Assembly (NCBI GenBank): GCA_006438735.1
Contig: RCZF01000004.1
Location: forward strand, 66,448-130,447
Reading direction: 5' to 3'
Source: Sphingomonas koreensis
Lineage (GTDB): Bacteria > Pseudomonadota > Alphaproteobacteria > Sphingomonadales > Sphingomonadaceae
DNA length: 64,000 nt
Positions within the stretch are counted from its first letter, which is position 1, and each line of letters starts with the position of its first letter. Both the position numbers and the translations under genes were made by a program. A model generated the notes under the pieces. The model worked only from the letters and a program-made list of their open reading frames with translations. It was not told the origin of the DNA and made no database searches. Positions 1 to 8,954 of this stretch are shown here, one piece after another.

Positions 1-2
1 TC

Positions 3-728
3 GGGCTGGGGCTGATCCCGCACGCGCGGATCGTGACCGATCCGGCGATGCTCTACCTCGCGATCGGCATTCTCGGCGCGACGGTGATGCCGCACAATCT
101 CTATCTCCATTCCGCCGTCGTGCAGACCCGCCGCTTCGATCAGGACGACGCCGGCAAGCGCCAGGCGATCCGGCTCGCGACGATCGACAGCAGCGTCGCG
201 CTGACGCTCGCCCTGTTCATCAACGCCGCGATCCTGATCCTCGCCGCCGCGACCTTCCACGTCGCCGGCCGCACCGACATCGCCGAGATCGCCGACGCCT
301 ACCGCCTGCTCAGCCCGATGCTCGGCGCCGGCGCGGCTAGCGTGGTTTTCGCGGTGGCGCTGCTCGCCTCGGGGCAGAATTCGACGATCACCGGCACGCT
401 CGCCGGCCAGATCGTCGCCGAGGGGTTTCTCGATCTGCGCATGCCGCTGTGGCTGCGGCGCATGATCACGCGGTCGCTGGCGATCGTCCCGGCGGTGATC
501 GTCGTCGCACTGATGGGCGATCGCGGTGCGACCAGCCTGCTTGTGCTGAGCCAGGTTATCCTCAGCCTGCAATTGCCGTTTGCGGTGGTGCCGCTGGTGA
601 TGTTCACCAGCGACGCGGGCATGATGCGCGGCCTGCCCGCCCCGCGCTGGATGCGCGGCCTAGCCTGGATCGTCGCCGCGCTGCTGATCGGCCTCAACGC
701 GACGTTGCTGATCGGCCTGTTGCACTGA
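3..728 (+). CDS. mntH: Nramp-family divalent metal (Mn2+/Fe2+) transporter, C-terminal part
   Basis: The left window edge cuts this gene; 241 residues of the C-terminal part remain, and the frame is open to the first base. The visible motif MPHNLYLHS is the metal-binding TM6 signature of Nramp carriers. It is followed by alternating hydrophobic helices and ends in a membrane segment. The family imports Mn2+ or Fe2+ across the inner membrane with protons. An in-frame GTG at 33 lies inside the conserved core, so it is not the start. Substrate preference cannot be read from this part. Confidence 0.88.
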   Translation, partial: GLGLIPHARIVTDPAMLYLAIGILGATVMPHNLYLHSAVVQTRRFDQDDAGKRQAIRLATIDSSVALTLALFINAAILILAAATFHVAGRTDIAEIADAYRLLSPMLGAGAASVVFAVALLASGQNSTITGTLAGQIVAEGFLDLRMPLWLRRMITRSLAIVPAVIVVALMGDRGATSLLVLSQVILSLQLPFAVVPLVMFTSDAGMMRGLPAPRWMRGLAWIVAALLIGLNATLLIGLLH

Positions 729-737
729 CCCCGGCGC

Positions 738-2549
738 TTATCGGTCCTTGCGCTCGCGCGCCGGGCCGTGCTGCATCGTCAAATTGAGCGCCGAATTGAC
801 CAGTGACAGATGCGACAGCGCCTGCGGAAAATTGCCGAGCAGCCGCCCGTCGCCATATTCCTCCGCCAGCAGCCCGACGTCGTTGGCGAGGCCACACAGC
901 CGGTCGAACAGCGCGCGCGCATCATCGGCGCGGCCCTGCAGCGTATAGACGTCGACCAGCCAGAAGCTCGCCGCCAGGAACGCGCCCTCGCCGCCGCCGA
1001 CACCGTCGTCGGTATCGCCGGTCTGGTAGCGCGCGACGAAGCCGTCGTGGAGCAACTCGGCCTCGATCGCGGCGACGGTGCCGATCATCCGCGGATCGTT
1101 CGCGTCGATGAAGCCGACCAGCGGCAGCCGCAGCACCGCCGCGTCCAGCGCGGGATCGTCATAGGCGCCGACGAAACACTGCCGCACCGCATCGAAGCCC
1201 TGCGTCAGCACCTGCGCGCGCACTTCGTCGGCGATTTTGCGATAGCGCGCGGCGCAGTCGGCATCGTGCCCGTCGAACCACCGCGCCGCGCGATCGAATG
1301 CCGCCCAGCACATCGCCTTGGAATAGACGTGGTGGCGCAGCGGCCCGCGGCTTTCCCAGATGCCGGCATCGGGTTGGCGCCACAGCCCCTCCAACTGGCC
1401 CGCCATCAGCCGGAACAATGAATCGGTGTCGGCGTCGCGCTCCACCTCGTGGCGCGCGGCGAGGAACAGCGTGTCGAGCACTTCGCCGTAAACATCGAGC
1501 TGCAACTGGCCGACCGCGCCGTTGCCGAAGCGCACCGGGCGCGATCCCTCGAACCCCGTCAGCCAATCGGCCTCCCATTCGATCAGCCGGCGATCGCCAC
1601 CGACCGAATAGAACGGCCGCAGGTCGATCGGCTCGCCGGCGATTGCACGGCGCAGCCAACCGACCCAGGCCGCTGCCTCGTCGAACAGCTCGGCCTTGAC
1701 CATCGCCAGCAGCGTGAAGGTCGCATCGCGCAGCCAGCAGAAGCGATAATCCCAATTGCGCGCGCCGCCGATCCGTTCGGGAAGCGACGCGGTGGGCGCG
1801 GCGACGATCCCGCCGGTCGGCTGGTGGATCAGCGCCTTCAGCGTGATCAGCGACCGCACGACCTGATCGCGATACGCCCCGTCGTGGTTGATCCCGCCAA
1901 CCCAATCGCGCCAATAATCGCAGGTATCGGCCAGCGCGTCCGCGGCGACGACCGGATCGGGGGTTGGCTTGTACGACTCGAACCAAGTCATCACGAACGC
2001 CACGCGTTTGCCCTCGCCGACGGCGAAGCGGCTGCTGCCCCAACGTCCGTCGAAGGTGACGGGCACATCGAAATCGAGCCGGATCGCATTGGGGCCGGCG
2101 ATCGCCATGATCGGCCCGGCGCCCTCCTGCCGGATCAACGGATGGATTTGACCGTAATCGAAACGGATCGCGAGCTCGGAAACCATCTCGACGCGCCCAC
2201 TGCGCCCTTCGACGATGCGGACGATATCGGGTGCTTCTCCGCGCATCGGCATGAAATCGATCACCGCCACGATCCCGTCGGCGGTGGTGAATTCGGTTTC
2301 GAGCACCAGCGTCTCGCCCTGGTAGCGCCGGCGCGTCGCCGTCACCGCGCCGACGGGCGCGATCCGCCAGCAGCCATTGTCCTCATCGCCGAGCAGGGCC
2401 GCGAAGCAGGCTTCGGAATCGAATCGCGGCAGGCAAAGCCAGTCGATCGATCCGTCGCGCCCCACCAGTGCGGCGGTCTGGCCGTCGCCGATCAGCGCAT
2501 AATCCTCGATCCGCCTTGTGCTGGCGACGGCCCCGTCCCGCTTTTCCAT
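738..2549 (-). CDS. Glycoside hydrolase family 15 protein (glucoamylase/trehalase-like)
   Basis: A 603-aa protein starting RIEDYALIGDGQTAALVGRDG, then WLC and PRFD, the standard N-terminus of bacterial cytoplasmic GH15 enzymes. The region GGARNWDYRFCWLRDA is the (alpha/alpha)6-barrel core. No signal peptide is visible. The family hydrolyses alpha-glucosides such as maltooligosaccharides or trehalose; the substrate here is not resolved. I chose the ATG at 2549 because conserved sequence begins shortly after it. An upstream in-frame ATG at 2642 would overlap the divergent ABC gene by 13 bp. The stop lies 9 bp from the convergent mntH stop. Confidence 0.88.
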   Translation of the reverse strand: MEKRDGAVASTRRIEDYALIGDGQTAALVGRDGSIDWLCLPRFDSEACFAALLGDEDNGCWRIAPVGAVTATRRRYQGETLVLETEFTTADGIVAVIDFMPMRGEAPDIVRIVEGRSGRVEMVSELAIRFDYGQIHPLIRQEGAGPIMAIAGPNAIRLDFDVPVTFDGRWGSSRFAVGEGKRVAFVMTWFESYKPTPDPVVAADALADTCDYWRDWVGGINHDGAYRDQVVRSLITLKALIHQPTGGIVAAPTASLPERIGGARNWDYRFCWLRDATFTLLAMVKAELFDEAAAWVGWLRRAIAGEPIDLRPFYSVGGDRRLIEWEADWLTGFEGSRPVRFGNGAVGQLQLDVYGEVLDTLFLAARHEVERDADTDSLFRLMAGQLEGLWRQPDAGIWESRGPLRHHVYSKAMCWAAFDRAARWFDGHDADCAARYRKIADEVRAQVLTQGFDAVRQCFVGAYDDPALDAAVLRLPLVGFIDANDPRMIGTVAAIEAELLHDGFVARYQTGDTDDGVGGGEGAFLAASFWLVDVYTLQGRADDARALFDRLCGLANDVGLLAEEYGDGRLLGNFPQALSHLSLVNSALNLTMQHGPARERKDR

Positions 2550-2629
2550 GGAAGGCCCAACCGATCGTAGCGGCGCGCTGTTCCATTGGCCGTTGAGGCG
2601 TTCGCCCTCGCCTGCTACGCGCATCGGCC

Positions 2630-4417
2630 ATGGCCGAGACACACCCCGCCGCGCCCGCTCCCCGTCCGCAACCCAAGCTTGGCAGCCTGAAAATGGTCTG
2701 GCGCTTCGCTTCGCGCTATCCCGGCCATATCGTCGCCGCGCTGATCGCGCTGGTCGTTGCCGCGGTCGCCACCTTGTGGATCCCGCGCACGTTCAAGGAA
2801 GTGATCGACAACGGCTTCACCGCGCACGCCGCGAGCGGGCAGATCGGCCACTACTTCTCGCAGCTCGCGATCGTCGTGATCGTGCTGGCGATCGCCTCGT
2901 CGGCGCGCTTCTACTTCGTCTCCTGGCTGGGCGAGCGCACCGTCGCCGACGTGCGCATCGCGGTGGAGCGCAACCTGTTGCGCCTCGCGCCGCGCTGGTT
3001 CGAGGAAAATCGTCCGTCGGAAATCGCCTCGCGGCTCACCGCCGACACCGCGGTGGTCGAGATCGTGGTCGGCACCACCCTTTCGGTCGCGATCCGCAAC
3101 CTGCTCGTCGGCGTCGGTGGCATCATCTACCTGTTCACGCTCGCGCCGCGGCTGGCGCTGTGGCTGATCATCGGCATTCCGCTGGTGATCATGCCGATCG
3201 TGCTGCTGGCGCGGCGCGTGCGCAATTATTCGCGGACCAGCCAGGATCGTATCGCCGACATCGGCGCGATCGCCGCCGAGACGCTTGGCGCGATGAAGAT
3301 CGTCCAGGCGTTCGGCCAGGAACGGCGTGAGGCGCTGCGCTTCGAAACCGCGGTCAACGCCGGGTTCGCCGCCGCCAAATTGCGGTTCGGCTTGCGCGCG
3401 CTGCTCACCGCGCTCGTCATCGGGTTGATGTTCGGCGCGATCACGCTGATCATGTATGACGCCGTCCACCTCGTCGCCAACGGCAAGCTGACCGGCGGCG
3501 CGCTCACCGCGTTCGTGCTGACCGGCGGCATCGTCGCCGGCGCGTTCCAGTCGCTCTCCGACGTTTATGGCGACCTGTTGCGCGCGTCGGGCGCGGCGAC
3601 GCGGCTGTCGGAATTGCTCGCAACCGAACCCGAGATCGCGCCGCCTGCAAATCCGGTCGCGCTGCCCGAGCCGCCGCGGGGCAGTATCGCCTTCGATCAC
3701 GTCGTGTTTCATTATCCGACACGGCGCGAAACCGCCGCGCTCCACGATTTTTCGCTCGCCGTCGAGCCGGGCGAGACGGTCGCGGTGGTCGGCCCGTCGG
3801 GCGCGGGCAAATCGACCTTGTTCCAGCTCGCCGAGCGATTCTACGATCCCGATGGCGGGGTCATCCGGCTCGACGGCGTCGCCCTGCCCGACGCCGATCC
3901 CGCCGCGATCCGCGCGCGCATCGCGATGGTGCCGCAGGAAACGGTGATCTTCGCCGCCTCGGCGCGCGACAACCTGCGCTACGGCCGCTGGGAAGCAAGC
4001 GACGATCAGCTCTGGGCCGCCGCCGAAGCGGCCAACGCCGCCGAGTTCCTGAACAAGCTGCCCGGCAAGCTCGACACGTTCCTCGGCGAAGGTGGTGCGC
4101 GGCTATCGGGCGGACAGCGCCAGCGCATCGCCATTGCGCGCGCGCTGCTCCGCGACGCGCCGATCCTGCTGCTTGACGAGGCCACCTCGGCGCTCGACGC
4201 CGAAAGCGAACGGCTGGTCCAAGAAGCACTCGAACGGCTGATGACCGATCGCACCACCCTCGTCATCGCCCACCGCCTCGCGACCGTACGCGCCGCCAAG
4301 CGCATCATCGTGATGGACGAAGGCCGCATCGTCGAAGCCGGCAGCCATGCCGAACTAAGCAGCGCAGGCGGCCTCTACGCGCGGCTGGCGAGCCTGCAGT
4401 TCAGCGAGGCGGCGTAG
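2630..4417 (+). CDS. ABC exporter, fused permease-ATPase half-transporter (MsbA-like)
   Basis: A 595-aa half-transporter. An N-terminal six-helix exporter domain covers roughly residues 20-310, followed by an ATPase domain. Walker A is GPSGAGKST at about residue 388, the signature is LSGGQRQR, and Walker B is ILLLDEATSALD. An H-loop (IAHRLAT) follows. Such proteins work as homodimers exporting lipids, peptides or drugs from the inner membrane; the substrate cannot be read. It is transcribed divergently from the GH15 gene with no real intergenic space, and no strong ribosome site precedes the ATG. Confidence 0.92.
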   Translation: MAETHPAAPAPRPQPKLGSLKMVWRFASRYPGHIVAALIALVVAAVATLWIPRTFKEVIDNGFTAHAASGQIGHYFSQLAIVVIVLAIASSARFYFVSWLGERTVADVRIAVERNLLRLAPRWFEENRPSEIASRLTADTAVVEIVVGTTLSVAIRNLLVGVGGIIYLFTLAPRLALWLIIGIPLVIMPIVLLARRVRNYSRTSQDRIADIGAIAAETLGAMKIVQAFGQERREALRFETAVNAGFAAAKLRFGLRALLTALVIGLMFGAITLIMYDAVHLVANGKLTGGALTAFVLTGGIVAGAFQSLSDVYGDLLRASGAATRLSELLATEPEIAPPANPVALPEPPRGSIAFDHVVFHYPTRRETAALHDFSLAVEPGETVAVVGPSGAGKSTLFQLAERFYDPDGGVIRLDGVALPDADPAAIRARIAMVPQETVIFAASARDNLRYGRWEASDDQLWAAAEAANAAEFLNKLPGKLDTFLGEGGARLSGGQRQRIAIARALLRDAPILLLDEATSALDAESERLVQEALERLMTDRTTLVIAHRLATVRAAKRIIVMDEGRIVEAGSHAELSSAGGLYARLASLQFSEAA

Positions 4418-4528
4418 CGCGGGGTGTTGCGGGTGGGACGGCTGCTATTGGGTGGCTAGCGGAATGTCTCGTCTTGTATGCGACAAGCCGTTAGTTGCCG
4501 TGCGAAATTCCGAGAATGTGGACTTCTC

Positions 4529-5263
4529 ATGCAAGCTGACGAGGCGACGATAACAAAACTCGCTCGACTGACAGCGCGCGAGAAGGAATGTTTACGGCGG
4601 TGTCTGCTTCCGCAAACCGCAAAAGAGATGGCTATCGATCTCGACGTGTCCCCGCACGCTGTTGAAAAACGGCTGAAGATGGCCCGTGCCAAATTGGGTG
4701 TATCCTCGTCCTTAGCCGCTGCCCGAATGCTCGCAGAAGTTGAAGGGTATCAACGCTTGGTACCCCAAAATTCGGACCTTCCAACTCAGCTCCGTCACGA
4801 CCACGGTTATGGCATCGCGATGGCGGTTAAACGCGCGTCGCGGCCATACTTTTTAGGAGGGTTGGGCATGATCGCCATCGCAATGTTGATTGCATTTGTC
4901 GCACAAGACACGAATTCATCTAGCGCTTCTACGACACCGCCTATGCTGGAAAAGGGGCGTCCAGTCGCCTCTAGAAAGGTCGGGTGGGATGAGGCTCAGG
5001 GGTTCCTTAAAGCGCAGTTTAAGAAGAAGGATGCAGATGGATCAGGTTACCTTGATCCAAAGGAAGCATCGGCGCTTGAACCCCGTGACAGTGCTCGTGA
5101 AAAGGCATTGCCGCCTGCTCCGCCTTCTGGACAACGCGATCCAAGTGCAGAGCGCAAGTGGATGGCGAAACTCGACACCAATCATGATGGAATGGTCAGC
5201 GAGCAAGAATACGTCGGCTACATGCTGCCTTGGACGCTTGCGTCCGGGGTGCCGGCCGAATAG
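4529..5263 (+). CDS. LuxR-type HTH, single TM helix and two EF-hands: putative membrane-bound regulator
   Basis: A 244-aa protein with an unusual domain order. Residues about 8-65 (LTAREKECLRRCL, AKEMAIDLDVSPHAVEKRLK) form a LuxR/GerE helix-turn-helix. Residues about 108-127 are one hydrophobic helix (FLGGLGMIAIAMLIAFVAQ). The C-terminus carries two canonical EF-hand loops, DADGSGYLDPKE near 168 and DTNHDGMVSEQE at 216-227, with acidic or Asn residues at positions 1, 3 and 12. This topology puts the HTH in the cytoplasm and the EF-hands in the periplasm. Calcium-responsive transcription control is inference. Codon use is AT-richer than in the neighbours. An upstream in-frame start at 4478 precedes no conserved sequence. 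Confidence 0.78.
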   Translation: MQADEATITKLARLTAREKECLRRCLLPQTAKEMAIDLDVSPHAVEKRLKMARAKLGVSSSLAAARMLAEVEGYQRLVPQNSDLPTQLRHDHGYGIAMAVKRASRPYFLGGLGMIAIAMLIAFVAQDTNSSSASTTPPMLEKGRPVASRKVGWDEAQGFLKAQFKKKDADGSGYLDPKEASALEPRDSAREKALPPAPPSGQRDPSAERKWMAKLDTNHDGMVSEQEYVGYMLPWTLASGVPAE

Positions 5264-5403
5264 CGACCCGCACAAGGCCAAGCCGATACGATGCCACATT
5301 CTGGACGATGCGAAAGCTGCACAAGCTTTACTGTTTAAATGGCGAGTTATGAGGATCGGGTTGACAGGGCGCTAAGTCCGCTAATGGGCGCAAGCCGCCA
5401 CCC

Positions 5404-5826
5404 TCACGCCGTCCGCCAATAAGCGATCCGCCACATCACCAGCGCGATCGCGCCCGTGAGCGCGGCGGCGATCAGGGCGGCGCCGAGCGCTTGCGCGAGG
5501 CGGAGCGGATCGCCGTCGAGCCCAGCGCTCAGGTGCGCCGCGAGCACCAGCACGAAGCCGACGATCGCGCCCGCCGCCGCGGCATGGGCAGGCCCGCGCC
5601 AGCCGATCGCATGCATCGCTAGCCACACCGGCCCGCCGACCGCCGCGATCGCCAGCGCGGCGAACAGCGAGCCGAGCAGTAGTGCGACCGCCGCAGCTTG
5701 AAAAGTCGCGTCGCCGCCCCGCACGACCAGCAGCATGGATGCGGCACCGCAGAGCAGCGCGCCGACGCCGATCGCCCATCCGGCGCGATCGATGCTGGTG
5801 CGATACTCCCCGCCGCTCGATGCCAT
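5404..5826 (-). CDS. Hypothetical four-helix membrane protein
   Basis: A 140-aa protein with about four hydrophobic helices (for example WAIGVGALLCGAASMLLVV and AAAGAIVGFVLVLAAHL) and short loops. I recognise no family. The start at 5826 is preceded by a GGGGGGA ribosome site about 6 nt away; a longer in-frame start at 5847 is less well placed. It is divergent from the ClC gene and separated from the LuxR/EF-hand gene by about 140 bp holding nothing recognisable. Confidence 0.65.
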   Translation of the reverse strand: MASSGGEYRTSIDRAGWAIGVGALLCGAASMLLVVRGGDATFQAAAVALLLGSLFAALAIAAVGGPVWLAMHAIGWRGPAHAAAAGAIVGFVLVLAAHLSAGLDGDPLRLAQALGAALIAAALTGAIALVMWRIAYWRTA

Positions 5827-5970
5827 GCAATCCCCCCGCGCCGCCATAGCATCGCGGGACGCGGCGACAAAGTGCCTGGCGTCATGCCGTCCGCTGCGAA
5901 ATATTTTCGTGCGGCCGGTGCATTTTCAGGACGAATCGCGCTACGACATAATTCATGCCCTATATCTGCC

Positions 5971-5986
5971 GCCGGCGCGCGCCGGC
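5971..5986. repeat. Perfect 16-bp palindrome abutting the ClC start codon
   Basis: GCCGGCGCGCGCCGGC is its own reverse complement and ends one base before the ATG at 5987. It occupies the place where a Shine-Dalgarno would be expected, and none is visible. It could fold into a hairpin that limits translation, or the true start may differ. Confidence 0.6.
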
Positions 5987-7285
5987 ATGAAACGCTGGAC
6001 TCCCCACCGCGCCCGCGCCCTGTTCCGTCACCACGGGCCGCGCTCGCTGATTTTCCGTCGCCGTGTCGCCATGGTCGGCGGTGCGATCAGTATCGGGCTC
6101 GTCGCGCTGCTGTTCGCTTCGCTGGCCGATCGCGCCAACCGCGCCTTCCTGCTATTCTACAATGCGAACCCTTATTGGCCGCTGTTGCTGACGCCGCTCG
6201 GCTTCGTCGCGGTCGTCTGGATCACGCGCCGCTTCGCGCCCGACGCGCGCGGCTCGGGCATTCCGCAGGTAATTGCCGCCAGCAGCGATCCGCAAGGCGG
6301 GGCGCGCAGCCTGATCTCGGTGCGCACTGCCGTCATCAAGGCGGCTCTTACGCTTGCCAGCCTGTTGTGCGGCTCCTCGACCGGACGCGAAGGGCCGACC
6401 GTTCAACTCGCCGCGGCAATGATGGCGGTCTGGCACAAGGCGATGCGGGTCGAAATGCGCGCCTCGATGATCATCGCCGGCGGCGCGGCCGGCGTCGCCG
6501 CGGCGTTCAACACGCCGCTCGCCGGCATCGCCTTCGCGATCGAGGAACTGGCCGCCGCTTACGAACAGCGCATGGCGTTGCTGGTGATGACCGCGATCCT
6601 GATTTCGGGCGCGGTCGCTTCGGGCCTCGCCGGCGATTATCTCTATTTCGGCGCGATCGGCGCGTCGATGAACGTCCGTGCGGCGGTGATCGTCGCGCCA
6701 GTCGCCGGCGTGCTGGGCGGGCTCAGCGGCGGGCTGTTTTCCAAGCTGGTGCTCGGTGTCGCGACATCCTCCTCGGTGGCGATGACAAAAGTGCGCTCCC
6801 ACCCGTTCTGGTTCGCGCTCGGCTGCGGCGTCGTCGTCGCGGTGCTCGGCGTATCGACGGGCATGACGTGGGGGCCGGGCTATGCGCAGGCGCATGCCAT
6901 GATCGTCGGCGTCAATGCGCCCTTCTGGTTCGGCTTCGCCAAGTTCGCCGTCACCGCCGCGACGGCGATTGCCGGCCTGCCCGGCGGCATATTCGCCCCC
7001 AGCCTCGCCACCGGCGCGGGCTTCGGCAACATGCTCCGCTGGTGCTTTCCGTCCGATCCTGAAAGCGCCGTGGTGCTGCTAGGCATGGTCGCCTATTTCA
7101 CCGGCGTCGTTCGCGCGCCGCTGACGGCTGTGTTCATCCTGTCGGAAACGACCGGGAGCCGCGCGCTGATGCTGCCGATGATGGCGGCGGCATTGATCGC
7201 CGATCGGACCAGCCAGGCCATCTGTCGCGAAAAACTCTACCATGGCCTCTCGCGAACCTTTTCGACCCGCGCCAGCGAGGCATGA
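5987..7285 (+). CDS. ClC-family chloride channel or H+/Cl- antiporter
   Basis: A 432-aa multi-pass protein with all three ClC selectivity motifs: GSGIPQV at about residue 89, GREGP at 133-137 with the gating glutamate at 135, and GGIFAPSL near the C-terminus. No CBS domains follow the membrane core. ClC proteins move chloride across the inner membrane, many as 2Cl-/H+ exchangers used in acid resistance. The start follows a perfect palindrome rather than a clear ribosome site, so the N-terminus is uncertain. The stop codon lies 3 bp before the target duplication of an IS1595-type insertion. Confidence 0.9.
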   Translation: MKRWTPHRARALFRHHGPRSLIFRRRVAMVGGAISIGLVALLFASLADRANRAFLLFYNANPYWPLLLTPLGFVAVVWITRRFAPDARGSGIPQVIAASSDPQGGARSLISVRTAVIKAALTLASLLCGSSTGREGPTVQLAAAMMAVWHKAMRVEMRASMIIAGGAAGVAAAFNTPLAGIAFAIEELAAAYEQRMALLVMTAILISGAVASGLAGDYLYFGAIGASMNVRAAVIVAPVAGVLGGLSGGLFSKLVLGVATSSSVAMTKVRSHPFWFALGCGVVVAVLGVSTGMTWGPGYAQAHAMIVGVNAPFWFGFAKFAVTAATAIAGLPGGIFAPSLATGAGFGNMLRWCFPSDPESAVVLLGMVAYFTGVVRAPLTAVFILSETTGSRALMLPMMAAALIADRTSQAICREKLYHGLSRTFSTRASEA

Positions 7286-7288
7286 GGA

Positions 7289-7296
7289 AAAAAGAA
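7289..7296. repeat. Target site duplication, left copy (AAAAAGAA)
   Basis: The eight bases AAAAAGAA abut the left inverted repeat. The same eight bases recur at 9982-9989 directly after the right inverted repeat. IS1595-family insertion is known to duplicate 8 bp. Confidence 0.93.
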
Positions 7297-7320
7297 GACG
7301 ATTACGTAGTTTACAAACCT
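7297..7320 (+). repeat. Left terminal inverted repeat of the IS1595-type element
   Basis: It begins GACGATTACGTAG and continues TTTACAAACCT. The reverse complement of 9958-9981 begins GGCGATTACGCAG and continues TTTACAAACCC, so only three positions differ. The stop codon of the last cargo gene lies inside this repeat. Confidence 0.93.
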
Positions 7321-7505
7321 TCGCGCATTGCTTCGGCAAGACAACCGATTGCGACTGCGGAATGTAGGCCTGCCCACATCCAAAAGAGTTTTGGAGAGCG
7401 CGCTCGTGCTATCGGAAGTGGCTTGGCTGGCATCACTCCGTCCTGGAGACCCCACAACAACAGGCCGCCAAACAGCGCAGCGCAGGCAAGGAAGGCATAG
7501 GTCAA
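7311..7505 (-). CDS. IS1595 cargo gene 3: small two-helix membrane protein
   Basis: A 64-aa product with two hydrophobic stretches (AFLACAALFGGLLLWGL and LFWMWAGLHSAVAIGCLA) separated by a short basic loop. I do not recognise it. It starts with TTG at 7505, which overlaps the stop of the 46-aa gene, suggesting translational coupling. Its TAA lies within the left inverted repeat, so the frame fits the element's edge exactly. Together with the two genes before it, it forms a tight cargo operon. Being real rests on the coupling and the membrane-like composition. Confidence 0.6.
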   Translation of the reverse strand: MTYAFLACAALFGGLLLWGLQDGVMPAKPLPIARARSPKLFWMWAGLHSAVAIGCLAEAMREGL

Positions 7506-7642
7506 TCCGGCTTCTCCGGCACAGGCTTATGCTTCACCAGCTTCCCGAGCCGCTCTTTGAAGCGCTCGGGGTCGTCGTCGGTTTCAAGGTCGCGCGCGGC
7601 TTGCTTGAATTTGTCGAGTTGCGATTGCTGCCTGTCAGCCAT
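7502..7642 (-). CDS. IS1595 cargo gene 2: small charged protein
   Basis: A 46-aa hydrophilic protein beginning MADRQQSQLDKFKQAARDLE, with a central acidic DDDPERFKERL and a basic, proline-containing tail. It is predicted to be mostly helical. From memory, short proteins with this DDDxxRFxxRL pattern occur in mobile regions of alphaproteobacteria, but I know no function. Its start overlaps the end of cargo gene 1 by 8 bp, and its TGA overlaps the TTG start of cargo gene 3, so the three genes are probably translated from one message. Confidence 0.75.
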   Translation of the reverse strand: MADRQQSQLDKFKQAARDLETDDDPERFKERLGKLVKHKPVPEKPD

Positions 7643-8579
7643 CTTCTTCCTCGTCGTCGTCCGCCAGCACGGCTTGCTGTGCCTGAAGTAGCTTTATCAG
7701 CTTGCCGATCTCTTTGGCACCCATATCGCCGCCACTCACCAGTAGGCTCACCGTAGTGGCTTTCCCGACCTTATTGCGCATCCACTCGGTCTCGTCGGCT
7801 CGGCGATTTAACTGCTCGTTGGCGACATCGCCGGTCAGTTTGAACGTTGGCGGCACTGCCGCGGGTGCCGTTGCACGCTCTTGCACCATCACTTCACTCA
7901 TTGGGATTCCCGTCTCGCTGCCTTCGACCGCCACCCATTGGCCGTCATCGGAGACGGCGCGGACGCGCATCGGCTTTTCCATCTGGAGCGCCCCGCCGAC
8001 TTCCCATTGAATGAGATCGCCGACCTTGGCCCCGCCAAACTCGTCCTCGCGTTGCGATGACGTGTCCGGTGCCGCCGATTCTTCACCCGATTCGCCGTCA
8101 GCGCCACGACTTTCGAATGCTTTCTCTTGCTCCAGATAACGGAATGTCTCGGCATAGGCGTTCACGACCGGATTGATGGCGATGTTCTGGAACCCAGCTC
8201 GCAAAAGGTAAGAGCGCAATGCTTCTTCTGATGGGAGCCGCCCATCATAACGGTCGAAAATCTCTTGGAAAATGCCCGGGTTTAGTCCTGCCGAGCGCAG
8301 CGCAGCGCGACGGTCGCCAGCGGTATCGGGGTGCAGAATATCAACCGCCAATTGCGTGACGCGCGTTTCGCCTTTGCCAGCCTTCTCTAGGAGGCCATAA
8401 TGGGCAAGAGAGGCGAGAGCTTTATCGGATGCGCCACTTTGCCCCGCGTATCCGACATGCTTTGCGGCCACAGCACGGTCCACTGGGGCCTGACGGTCGG
8501 CATCGAATATTTTCTGTACGCTGGCGACCGCCTTCGCCAGCGACATGTTGGGGTATCCCGGGCTGTGTTGACGTGCCAT
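7635..8579 (-). CDS. IS1595 cargo gene 1: 314-aa protein of unknown function with winged-helix-like N-terminus
   Basis: The N-terminal half (about residues 8-150: SLAKAVASVQKIFDADRQ, KALASLAHYGLLEKAGKG) reads like a winged helix-turn-helix followed by a second helical domain (LPSEEALRSYLLRAGF). A low-complexity acidic linker follows. The C-terminal part contains a small beta-rich segment (VGDLIQWEVGG, MRVRAVSDDGQWVAVEGS) and ends in a poly-acidic tail. No catalytic motif is visible. The ATG at 8579 has a GGAGAAAAGCA ribosome site. It heads the cargo operon and may be a DNA-binding regulator or defence factor; function is unknown. Confidence 0.8.
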   Translation of the reverse strand: MARQHSPGYPNMSLAKAVASVQKIFDADRQAPVDRAVAAKHVGYAGQSGASDKALASLAHYGLLEKAGKGETRVTQLAVDILHPDTAGDRRAALRSAGLNPGIFQEIFDRYDGRLPSEEALRSYLLRAGFQNIAINPVVNAYAETFRYLEQEKAFESRGADGESGEESAAPDTSSQREDEFGGAKVGDLIQWEVGGALQMEKPMRVRAVSDDGQWVAVEGSETGIPMSEVMVQERATAPAAVPPTFKLTGDVANEQLNRRADETEWMRNKVGKATTVSLLVSGGDMGAKEIGKLIKLLQAQQAVLADDDEEEDG

Positions 8580-8954
8580 TGCTTTTCTCCAATGCCTCAT
8601 TGCTGGCGACGAGGACTTAGGCAATGAAGAGGCAATAAGCAATGGTCCTTGACGCCGATTGCTTCGCCGCACATACGGAGTCGCGGAAGGAGGCTCGCGA
8701 TGCGTGCAATGATGACCGCCAGGAGAGTCGCTCTAGCCGCCGTCACGATTACGGACGCGGCGCGGGCTAAATTGAGAAGCCGCCAGACCTTTGCGGGGTC
8801 GGCGGCTTCGAAGTGGGCCAATAATCGGATCGAACCAACTGGCGGCGGTGTGCATAGCACCGCCGCCTTTCTTATGGAATCCCTCTCCTTTCGATGGGGT
8901 TTACAACGCCAGCGGGACCGATACCGTTTCGATCCCTTGGCGGGCTGCGGTGGT
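8580..8954. other. Structured non-coding stretch between cargo operon and transposase
   Basis: 375 bp without a convincing gene. It holds two strong hairpins: GAAGCCGCC...GGCGGCTTC near 8778-8811, and GGCGGCGGTG...CACCGCCGCC near 8843-8869 followed by TTTCTT on the plus strand. It must hold the cargo promoter, since the cargo starts at 8579 on the minus strand. The overlapping open frames on both strands have no recognisable protein character. Confidence 0.6.

Noticed and set aside
1449..2570. 373-aa open frame on the plus strand
   Set aside because: Antisense shadow of the GH15 gene.
8835..8860. T-arm-like GGTTCGATCC on the minus strand
   Set aside because: No acceptor, D-arm or anticodon stem could be drawn around it, so it is not a tRNA.
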